Assembly: GCF_000717185.1 (NCBI RefSeq)
Contig: NZ_JNYE01000024.1
Coordinates: 13,539-77,538, forward strand
From: Kitasatospora phosalacinea
GTDB lineage: Bacteria; Actinomycetota; Actinomycetes; Streptomycetales; Streptomycetaceae
Reading direction: 5' to 3'
DNA length: 64,000 bases
Part shown: in pieces, positions 40,852 through 49,470 of the stretch
Layout: each line of letters starts with the position of its first letter
How positions within the stretch are numbered: the first letter of the stretch is position 1
The notes under the pieces: model-generated
Told to the model about the DNA's origin: nothing
The model's input: the letters and a program-made list of their open reading frames with translations, nothing else
Database searches by the model: none
Made by a program: the position numbers and the translations under genes

Positions 40852-40964
40852 GTCTCTTCCGCCGCGCGGCCCGCTCACCGCGGGCACCGCGCGGCCAGCG
40901 CCCCGGGGCGCCGCGATGGGCGCCCGTGATGACGGGGACACTGAACGGGGAATACTCCCCTCCG
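40847..40964 (-). ncRNA. yybP-ykoY (Mn2+) riboswitch
   Basis: About 118-nt leader element. On the minus strand the 5' side reads CGGAGGGGAGTA (40964-40953), the yybP-ykoY signature GGGGAGUA. The second conserved loop is CCGTCATCACGGG (the CGUCAnCACG type). The 3' side is GAGACCTCCG, so P1 is CGGAGG with CCTCCG. In between lie GC-rich helices. This class senses Mn2+ and typically stands before TerC-type genes, as here. Confidence 0.83.
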
Positions 40965-40996
40965 CTCCCAGAAGGTTAACAGGAAGACCAAGGGAA

Positions 40997-41014
40997 GGTA
41001 AAGAAGGTAAAGAA
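40997..41014. repeat. Tandem 9-bp repeat upstream of the terC leader
   Basis: GGTAAAGAA occurs twice back to back (40997-41005 and 41006-41014), about 35 nt upstream of the riboswitch, where a promoter should lie. It could be a tandem operator; unassigned. Confidence 0.6.
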
Positions 41015-41060
41015 GCCCCTTTGAAGTCGGCTCAGCCGGTCGTCGGAGGAATCAGGGGAA

Positions 41061-41645
41061 TCAGAGGAACGGCTCGATGAAGGGCAGCATGTCCCGGAAG
41101 GTGCGGCCGCTGGCGGGGGCGCCGATCGCGGTCATCTTCCAGCCGCCCTCGCCGTCCCGCTCGACCTTGGCCATGATCTGCCCGGTGTGCGGGCCGCCGC
41201 CGGTCAGCTCGTAGCGGGCCAGCTCCCTGCCGGTGGTCTCGTCGACCAGCCGGCAGTGCGCGTTCTGCACCTCCAGGAAGTTCTGGCCGGTGTACGAACT
41301 GACGGTGAAGACGATCTGGGTGACCCGGCGCGGCACCTTGGTCAGGTCGACCGTGATGCTCTCGTCGTCGGCGCCCACGCCCGCCCCGCCGACCAGGTTG
41401 TCGCCGTTGTGCTGCACCGAGCCGTCGTTGCTGACCAGGTGCGAGAAGAACACCACGTCGCTCATCACCTTGCCGTCGTACAGCAGGGCGGACGCGTCGA
41501 GGTCGATCTCCTTGGGGCGGCGGCTGAAGAAACCGCGCTTGCCGGGGGCGGACTTCCAACCGAGGCCCATCCGCACCACGGTCAGCGTCTCGCCGGTGGA
41601 CTTCAACAGGCTCACGCTCTGGCCCTTGGCCAGGTTCACGGACAC
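41061..41645 (-). CDS. TerD family protein (tellurium resistance/stress)
   Basis: 194-residue TerD-domain protein. It begins MSVNLAKGQSVSLLK, then LTVVRMGLGWKS, a short insert (KRGFFSRRPKE), IDLDASALLYDGKVMSDVVFFSHLVSNDGSVQHNGDNLVGG with the DD/ND calcium-binding type acidic motifs, DDESITVDLTKVPRRVTQIVFTVSSYTGQNFLEVQNAHCRLVD and a closing MLPFIEPFL. TerD proteins form stress-related, Ca2+-binding modules. GTG 41645 preferred (GAGGT spaced 7 nt). It stands upstream of terC in the same direction, and a second TerD domain is fused to a nuclease 8 kb away. Confidence 0.92.
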   Translation of the reverse strand: MSVNLAKGQSVSLLKSTGETLTVVRMGLGWKSAPGKRGFFSRRPKEIDLDASALLYDGKVMSDVVFFSHLVSNDGSVQHNGDNLVGGAGVGADDESITVDLTKVPRRVTQIVFTVSSYTGQNFLEVQNAHCRLVDETTGRELARYELTGGGPHTGQIMAKVERDGEGGWKMTAIGAPASGRTFRDMLPFIEPFL

Positions 41646-41858
41646 GCTGCCGACCTCTGCTTCCTCCGGGCCCCGCCCGGCGTCCTCGTCGCACATCCGA
41701 CCGTACCCGGAACGTTCGAGCCCCGGGCAGACCGCGCCCCACCCTACGCCGCCGCCCTTCCGCCGCGGCCCGGGAGGAGCGGACTGTGGCCAAACTACGA
41801 CACAACGACACCCGCCGAACGGTGAATTACCACCGCCCGGCGGGGGTCAGACGCCGGA

Positions 41859-43949
<2,091 letters not shown>

Positions 43950-43998
43950 GCCCCCACCGTACGACCGACCACCGACAGAGCGGGCCCGTCCGGTGCTG

Positions 43999-45045
43999 CT
44001 ACCTCGCGGAGTCCCGGGCCAGCGCGACCAGCCGGGAGACCGCCCGCAGGTACTTCTTGCGGTAGCCGCCGCGCAGCATCTCCTCGGTGAACACCTGGTC
44101 GAACGGCAGGCCGGAGGCCGTGATCGGCAGCTCCCGGTCGTACATCCGGTCGGCCAGCACCACCAGCCGCAGCGCGGTCGCCTGGTCGTCCACCTGCCGC
44201 ACCCCGCGCAGGAACACCGAGCCGACCTCGTCCAGCAGCGCGCCGTACCGGCTGGGGTGCACCTCCTTCAGGTGCTCCAGCAGGGCGTCGAAGTCGTCCA
44301 GCGAGGCGCCCGGGGTGCGGGCCGCGCGGGCCGCCACCTCGGCGTCGTCGTACGGCGGCGGGGCCGCGGGCAGGCCGCGGTGGCGGTAGTCCTGGCCGTC
44401 GATCCGCACCGGGCGGAAGTGCCCGGACAGGCCCTGGATCTCCCGCATGAAGTCCGCGGCGGCGAACCGGCCCTCGCCCAGCTTCTCCGGCAGCGTGTTC
44501 GAGGTCGCGCACAGCTTGACCCCGTTCTCCACCAGCCTGGCCAGCAGCGTCGACACCAGCACGGTGTCGCCCGGGTCGTCCAGCTCGAACTCGTCGATGC
44601 ACAGCAGCCGGTGCGAGCTGAGCGTCCGCACCGCGCCCTGGAAGGTCAGCGCGCCCACCAGGTTGGTCAGCTCGACGAAGGTCCCGAACGCCTTCGGGCC
44701 CGGGACGGCGTGCCACAGCGAGGCCAGCAGGTGCGTCTTGCCGACGCCGTACCCGCCGTCCAGGTAGATCCCGGCCGGCCCCGCGGGCGCGGGCGCCGAA
44801 CGCCGGAACCAGCCGCGCTTCGGCGGCTCGGCGGCGCCGTTCAGCCCGGCGGCGAAGGACTCCAGGACCTGGACGGCCTCGTACTGGCTCGGCTGCGAGG
44901 AGTCCGGCAGGTAGCTGCCGAAGCTCACCCCGGCGAAGCGCGGCGGCGGCACCATCTCCGCCACCAACCGCTCGGCCGGCACCACCGGGCGCCGGTCGGT
45001 CAGGACTATCGCGGTGTGAACGTCGGATTCCGAAGCAGCAGGCAC
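43999..45045 (-). CDS. zapE: Cell division ATPase ZapE (AFG1-like)
   Basis: 348-residue AFG1/ZapE-family AAA-type ATPase. Walker A is [19 protein letters not shown], Walker B is [17 protein letters not shown], and sensor 1 is [16 protein letters not shown]. The C-terminal part includes [26 protein letters not shown] and the ending [22 protein letters not shown]. In E. coli ZapE modulates the FtsZ ring; in actinomycetes the role is inferred. GTG 45045 starts [20 protein letters not shown]; the frame further upstream is in the divergent promoter of the reductase gene and is rejected. Confidence 0.9.
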   Translation of the reverse strand: MPAASESDVHTAIVLTDRRPVVPAERLVAEMVPPPRFAGVSFGSYLPDSSQPSQYEAVQVLESFAAGLNGAAEPPKRGWFRRSAPAPAGPAGIYLDGGYGVGKTHLLASLWHAVPGPKAFGTFVELTNLVGALTFQGAVRTLSSHRLLCIDEFELDDPGDTVLVSTLLARLVENGVKLCATSNTLPEKLGEGRFAAADFMREIQGLSGHFRPVRIDGQDYRHRGLPAAPPPYDDAEVAARAARTPGASLDDFDALLEHLKEVHPSRYGALLDEVGSVFLRGVRQVDDQATALRLVVLADRMYDRELPITASGLPFDQVFTEEMLRGGYRKKYLRAVSRLVALARDSAR

Positions 45046-45120
45046 GAGACAACAGGGTACTCGGGTGGGAAAACCCGCTGCGCGCCCGGCTCCGTGCCCC
45101 CGGCCCGGTGCCCCGGCTGG

Positions 45121-45126
45121 GAGACT
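45121..45126 (+). promoter_or_regulatory. -10-like element before the reductase gene
   Basis: GAGACT, 6 nt ahead of ATG 45133; the same leaderless spacing as elsewhere in the window, although the first base deviates from the consensus T. Confidence 0.35.
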
Positions 45127-45132
45127 CGGGGC

Positions 45133-45918
45133 ATGGAGCAACTGATCGGTGGCACTCCCGGCACCCCCGGCACCCCCGGCGACCTGGAGTGGCTGGCGCA
45201 GGCGTACGCGTACCCGGCGGAGGGGGCGTGGCTGCGGGCGAACATGGTGGCCTCGCTGGACGGGGCGGCCCGGTTGGACGGCCTCTCGGAGGGGCTGTCC
45301 AGCGAGGCGGACAAGCGGATCTTCGGGGTGCTGCGGGCGCTGTGCGACGTAGTGCTGGTGGGGGCCGAGACGGTGCGGGCCGAGGGGTACCGGCCGGGGC
45401 GGGCGCGGCCGGAGTTCGCGGCGGCCCGGGCGGCCGCGGGCCAGTTGCCCGCGCCGGTGATCGCGGTGGTGTCGCGGAGCCTGGAGCTGGACCTCTCGGC
45501 GCCGCTGTTCACCGAGCCGCTGGTGCCCACCGTGGTGCTCACCACGGTGGACGCGCCGCCCGACAAGCTGGCCCGGACCGCCGCCGCGGCCGATGTGATC
45601 ACCGCAGGAACGGGCTCGGTGGACCTCCCCCTGGCGGTGGCCGCGCTCACGGAGCGTGGTTGGCGCCGCCAGCTCACGGAGGGCGGTCCCCGCCTGCTCG
45701 GTCAGCTCGCGGCGGACGGTCTGCTGGACGAGTTGTGCCTGTCGGTGGCGCCCTTGGTGACGGGCGGTGATTCACCGAGGATCGTGAACGCGCCGCGAAT
45801 CCCGGACGTCCGGCCGATGCGGCTGGTGTCATTGATCGAGGAGAAAGGTTTCCTCTTCACCCGCTATCTACGGCCGACCGATCCGGACCGCTCCCCGAGC
45901 GTCCCCGCCCGCACCTGA
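45133..45918 (+). CDS. Pyrimidine reductase family protein (RibD C-terminal/DHFR-like)
   Basis: 261-residue protein of the RibD C-terminal (dihydrofolate-reductase-like) fold. Motifs: WLRANMVASLDGAARLDGLSEGLSSEADKRIFGVLRALCDVVLVGAETVRAEGY (substrate and NADPH region), then VIAVVSRSLELDL, and the glycine-rich QLTEGGPRLLGQLAADGLLDELCLSVAPLVTGG. It lacks the deaminase half of RibD, so it is either a stand-alone reductase in riboflavin-like chemistry or a related NADPH reductase. A Gly/Thr/Pro tripeptide repeat (GTPGTPGTPG) precedes the fold. It is divergent from zapE. Confidence 0.88.
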   Translation: MEQLIGGTPGTPGTPGDLEWLAQAYAYPAEGAWLRANMVASLDGAARLDGLSEGLSSEADKRIFGVLRALCDVVLVGAETVRAEGYRPGRARPEFAAARAAAGQLPAPVIAVVSRSLELDLSAPLFTEPLVPTVVLTTVDAPPDKLARTAAAADVITAGTGSVDLPLAVAALTERGWRRQLTEGGPRLLGQLAADGLLDELCLSVAPLVTGGDSPRIVNAPRIPDVRPMRLVSLIEEKGFLFTRYLRPTDPDRSPSVPART

Positions 45919-46051
45919 GCCGCATCCTGACCGATGTGGATCATGTGATTCGTGTGGCGCGTGTGCAGCGTGAGGAATCCTTCCTCCGGGCACTATGAAG
46001 GAGGGGAGCAGGGAGCCGGACCCGGGGGCCCGCACCAGCGAAGGGACTCAC

Positions 46052-46516
46052 GTGTTCAAGACCGTACTGATGATCGAGAAGGCACTCTCCGACGCCGACG
46101 TGGAACTGGTCACCACGCTCCACGGCGAGGAGAAGGTCTCCTTCGTCGTCCTGATGCAGCCCCGCGGCAAGCAGGACGAGTTGCTGCGCGCCCTGGACGA
46201 CGTGGCCCTCGGCCATCTGGACCAGGCGGTGCACGAGCACGACGACGGCACGGACGCCGCGCCCACCCTCGCGGGCGAATCCCTGGAGCACAGCCTGCGC
46301 CACCTCCAGCGGGCCGGGGCCGAGGCGGTCGGCGAGGTGGTCGGGGCGCACCCGCTGGCGCGGCTGCGCGAGGTGGTGGAGGAGAACGGGGCCGACGAGG
46401 TGCTGGTGCTCACCTCCCCGCACTTCGTCGAGGAGTTCTTCCACCGGGACTGGGCCTCCCGCGCCCGGCACGAGGTCGGGGTGCCGGTGCTCAAGCTGTT
46501 CGCCAGCGAATCCTGA
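46052..46516 (+). CDS. Small universal-stress-like protein of unknown function
   Basis: 154-residue cytoplasmic protein starting MFKTVLMIEKALSDADVELVTTLHGEEKVSFVVLM. The alpha/beta pattern, the closing block RLREVVEENGADEVLVLTSPHFVEEFFHRDWASRARHEVGVPVLKLF and the size resemble the UspA fold without its ATP-binding glycine motif. Related Streptomyces proteins have, to my memory, carried an indole-3-glycerol-phosphate-synthase label, for which I see no TIM-barrel evidence. GTG 46052 chosen because AAGGGA precedes it; an ATG 57 nt upstream is in frame but has a low-complexity translation. Confidence 0.7.
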   Translation: MFKTVLMIEKALSDADVELVTTLHGEEKVSFVVLMQPRGKQDELLRALDDVALGHLDQAVHEHDDGTDAAPTLAGESLEHSLRHLQRAGAEAVGEVVGAHPLARLREVVEENGADEVLVLTSPHFVEEFFHRDWASRARHEVGVPVLKLFASES

Positions 46517-46539
46517 CCGGGCTCCCGGTTAGGGCAGAA

Positions 46540-46581
46540 TCGTCCCGTAACGTATTGCAACAGCAATACGTTACGGGACGA
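46540..46581. repeat. 19-bp perfect inverted repeat in front of murC
   Basis: Left arm TCGTCCCGTAACGTATTGC (46540-46558), loop AACA, right arm GCAATACGTTACGGGACGA (46563-46581). The inner half is markedly AT-rich for this genome. It may terminate the upstream gene or be an operator or small mobile palindrome ahead of murC. Confidence 0.8.
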
Positions 46582-46620
46582 CCCGCTTCCGCCTCCATCC
46601 ACGCCCGTACGGAGCCAGCC

Positions 46621-48027
46621 TTGAACGACGCCGCCCACGACCTGCACGCCCCGCACTTCATCGGCATCGGCGGCGCCGGCATGTCCGGCCTGGCGAAGAT
46701 CCTCGCGGTGCGCGGCGCGACCGTCTCGGGGTCCGACGCGAAGGAGTCGGAGACCGTGCGGGCGCTGCGCGAGCTGGGGGCGACGGTGTTCGTCGGGCAC
46801 GCCGCGGAGCACCTGCCCGCCGGGACGAGCAGCGTGGTGGTCTCCAGCGCGATCCGGGCCGACAACCCGGAGCTGGTGGCCGCGCAGGAGCGCGGCGTGC
46901 CGGTGGTGCACCGGTCGGACGCGCTGGCGGCGCTGATGGGCGGCCGCCGGGCGCTGGCGGTGGCGGGGACGCACGGCAAGACCACGACCACCTCGATGCT
47001 GGCGGTCAGCCTGGGCGAGCTTGGCCTGGAGCCCTCGTACGCGATCGGCGGCGACCTGGACGCGCCGGGGTCGAACGCGCACCACGGGGCGGGCGAGATC
47101 TTCGTCGCGGAGGCGGACGAGAGCGACCGCAGCTTCCACAAGTACGCGCCCGAGGTGGCGATCGTGCTGAACGTGGAGCTGGACCACCACGCCAACTACG
47201 CGTCGATCGAGGAGATCTACGAGTCCTTCGAGACCTTCGTCGGCCGCATCCAGCCCGGCGGCACCCTGGTGGTCTCGGCCGACCACCCGGGCGCCCGCGA
47301 GCTGACCCGCCGGGTGGCGGGCCGGGAGGGGCTGAACGTGGTGACGGTCGGCGCCGCCGAGGACGCGGACGTGCGGGTGCTGGAGGTCGCGGCGCGCGGC
47401 ATGACCAGCGAGGTGACGGTCGAGCTGGGCGGCGAGCGGCTGGTGTTCACCGTCTCGGTGCCGGGTCGGCACTACGCGCACAACGCGGTCGCGGCGCTGG
47501 CCGCGGGCGTCGCGCTGGGCGTCCCGGCGGAGGGGCTGGCGAAGGCGCTGGGCGCGTACACCGGGGTGCGGCGGCGGCTGCAGCTCAAGGGCGAGGCGCG
47601 CGGCGTGCAGGTGATCGACTCGTACGCGCACCACCCGACCGAGATGGCCGCCGACCTGGAGGCGATCCGGGAGGCGGCGGGCGCGGGCCGGGTGCTGGTG
47701 GTCTTCCAGCCGCACCTGTTCTCACGCACCCAGCAGCTGGCCGAGGAGATGGGGCGGGCGCTGGCGCTGGCCGACGCCTCGGTGGTGCTGGACATCTACC
47801 CGGCGCGCGAGGACCCGATCCCGGGCGTCACCGCCGAGCTGATCATCGACGCGGCCCGCCGGGCCGGTGCGGACGTCCGGGCCGAGCACGACTTCGCGGC
47901 CGCCCCCGCGGTGCTGGCCGCGCTGGCCGCCCCCGGCGACCTGGTGCTGACCATGGGCGCGGGCGACGTGACCAACCTGGGCCCGGAAATTCTGACCGCC
48001 CTGGCGGACGTTGCACCTGCTGTCTGA
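46621..48027 (+). CDS. murC: UDP-N-acetylmuramate--L-alanine ligase MurC
   Basis: First amino-acid ligase of peptidoglycan synthesis: adds L-Ala to UDP-MurNAc using ATP. 468 residues. HFIGIGGAGMSGLAKILA is the UDP-binding start, AVAGTHGKTTTTSML the ATP loop, EADESDRSFHKYAPEVAIVLNVELDHHANY the metal and substrate region, and VIDSYAHHPTEMAADLEAIR with VVFQPHLFSRTQQLAEEM the C-terminal domain. TTG 46621 is taken as start: GGAG lies 6 nt upstream and family homology begins about ten residues in; no ATG or GTG fits. It is followed by msrB after 26 nt. Confidence 0.94.
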   Translation: MNDAAHDLHAPHFIGIGGAGMSGLAKILAVRGATVSGSDAKESETVRALRELGATVFVGHAAEHLPAGTSSVVVSSAIRADNPELVAAQERGVPVVHRSDALAALMGGRRALAVAGTHGKTTTTSMLAVSLGELGLEPSYAIGGDLDAPGSNAHHGAGEIFVAEADESDRSFHKYAPEVAIVLNVELDHHANYASIEEIYESFETFVGRIQPGGTLVVSADHPGARELTRRVAGREGLNVVTVGAAEDADVRVLEVAARGMTSEVTVELGGERLVFTVSVPGRHYAHNAVAALAAGVALGVPAEGLAKALGAYTGVRRRLQLKGEARGVQVIDSYAHHPTEMAADLEAIREAAGAGRVLVVFQPHLFSRTQQLAEEMGRALALADASVVLDIYPAREDPIPGVTAELIIDAARRAGADVRAEHDFAAAPAVLAALAAPGDLVLTMGAGDVTNLGPEILTALADVAPAV

Positions 48028-48053
48028 CGTCCCGGCTGCCTTGGGAGAGTGCC

Positions 48054-48461
48054 GTGAGCTACGAGGTCCAGAAGTCCGACGCCGAGTGGCGCGCCGAGCT
48101 GACCCCGGAGGAGTACCACGTGCTCCGCGAGGCCGGCACCGAGCGCCCGTTCGTCGGCGAGTACACCGACACGAAGACGGTCGGCGTCTACAGCTGCCGG
48201 GCGTGCGGCGCCGAGCTGTTCAGCAGCGAGACGAAGTTCGAGTCGCACTGCGGCTGGCCGTCGTACTACGCGCCGCTGGCCGGTGACTCGGTGGAGTACC
48301 TGGAGGACACCAGCCTCGGCATGCGCCGGGTCGAGGTGCGCTGCAAGAAGTGCGGCAGCCACCTCGGGCACGTCTTCGAGGGCGAGGGGTACGACACCCC
48401 GACCGACCAGCGGTACTGCATCAACTCGATCTCGCTGAAGCTGGAGCCCGCCGCCGAGTAG
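48054..48461 (+). CDS. msrB: Peptide-methionine (R)-S-oxide reductase MsrB
   Basis: Repairs methionine-R-sulfoxide in proteins. 135 residues. Zinc ligands are the pairs CRAC (VYSCRACGAELF) and CKKC (VRCKKCGSHLGHVFEG), substrate residues lie in SHCGWPSYYAPL, and the catalytic cysteine is in QRYCINSISLKLEP. GTG 48054. It probably shares a transcript with murC (26 nt apart) and ends in a strong terminator. Confidence 0.96.
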   Translation: MSYEVQKSDAEWRAELTPEEYHVLREAGTERPFVGEYTDTKTVGVYSCRACGAELFSSETKFESHCGWPSYYAPLAGDSVEYLEDTSLGMRRVEVRCKKCGSHLGHVFEGEGYDTPTDQRYCINSISLKLEPAAE

Positions 48462-48474
48462 CGGCCGCGATCCG

Positions 48475-48513
48475 CGCGAGGGCCCTTCCCGGCTGCCGGG
48501 GAGGGCCCTCGCG
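48475..48513. terminator. Bidirectional terminator after msrB
   Basis: 18-bp stem (one wobble): CGCGAGGGCCCTTCCCGG (48475-48492) with CCGGGGAGGGCCCTCGCG (48496-48513), loop CTG, between the convergent msrB and hydrolase genes. Confidence 0.85.
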
Positions 48514-48523
48514 GGTTCCCGGG

Positions 48524-49330
48524 TCAGGACGGCCGGGTGCGGAGGAAGTCCAGCAGCGCGGCGTTGAAGCGCTCGGGCTGCTCGGCGCCCGGGAGGTGCC
48601 CGGCGTCGTGGACGACGGTCAGGACGGCGTGCGGGACGAGGGCCCGGATCGCCTCGGCGTCGGTGACGGGGGTGTAGGGGTCGTCCGCGCCGACCAGCAG
48701 CAGGGTGGGGACGGTGACGGTGCGGAGGGTGTCGCGGTAGTCCGGGCGCTCGGCGCGGCCGCGGAGCGCGGCGGCGGCGCCGCGGGGGTCGGTGGCGCGC
48801 ATCATGCCGAGGACGCGGGCGGCGGTCTCCGGGAGGGCGGTGACGTTGTAGGGGGCGAGCATCTTGTCGATCACCTCGTCCGCGTAGCCGCCCATGCCCT
48901 CGGCGAGCAGCCGGTCGGCGAGGCGGTTGCGGAAGGCCCTGCCCTCCTCGGTCTCGGCGGGGGCCGAGGTGTCGGACAGGACGAGCGCCAGCACCCGCCG
49001 CCGGTGGCGGAGGTGGAACTCCATGGCGATCTGGCCGCCCATCGAGACGCCGCCGACCACCGCGCGCCCGACGCCCAGGTGGTCGAGCAGCGCGGCGGTG
49101 TCGTCGGCGAAGTCGGCCGGCAGCACCTTGCCGGGCGTCACGTCGCTCTCGCCGTAGCCGCGCAGGTCGGGGGTGATCACCCGGTACCCGGCCGCGGCGA
49201 GCGCGCGGGCCTGCGGGGCCCACAGCGTGCGGTCGAACGGGTGCCCGTGGAGCAGGACGACCGCGGTCCCGTCGGCGGGCCCGGCATCGTCGTAGTGCAG
49301 CGTGGCGCCGTTCACCGTCGTGTGGCTCAT
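48524..49330 (-). CDS. Alpha/beta-fold hydrolase
   Basis: 268-residue serine hydrolase. Oxyanion region VVLLHGHPFDRTLWAPQARAL, nucleophile in VVGGVSMGGQIAMEF (G-x-S-x-G), acid in LLLVGADDPYTPV, His in VVHDAGHLPGAEQPERFNAALLDFL. The cap domain spans roughly LADRLLAEGMGGYADEVIDKML. Members include 3-oxoadipate enol-lactonase-like and haloperoxidase-like esterases; the substrate cannot be named. ATG 49330. Nearest upstream gene is divergent. Confidence 0.9.
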   Translation of the reverse strand: MSHTTVNGATLHYDDAGPADGTAVVLLHGHPFDRTLWAPQARALAAAGYRVITPDLRGYGESDVTPGKVLPADFADDTAALLDHLGVGRAVVGGVSMGGQIAMEFHLRHRRRVLALVLSDTSAPAETEEGRAFRNRLADRLLAEGMGGYADEVIDKMLAPYNVTALPETAARVLGMMRATDPRGAAAALRGRAERPDYRDTLRTVTVPTLLLVGADDPYTPVTDAEAIRALVPHAVLTVVHDAGHLPGAEQPERFNAALLDFLRTRPS

Positions 49331-49470
49331 CGCGGGCCTCCCCCGTCTCGCTCCCCGCTGCCGCGGTCGGCCGGGGTGTCCGGCCAGGGTACGGCGGCGG
49401 GTGATGCGGGCAGCCGTCCGCGTGGAAGACTGATCCCTTCCGAACGGTCTTGGACGTGGGTGGGGCGGGC

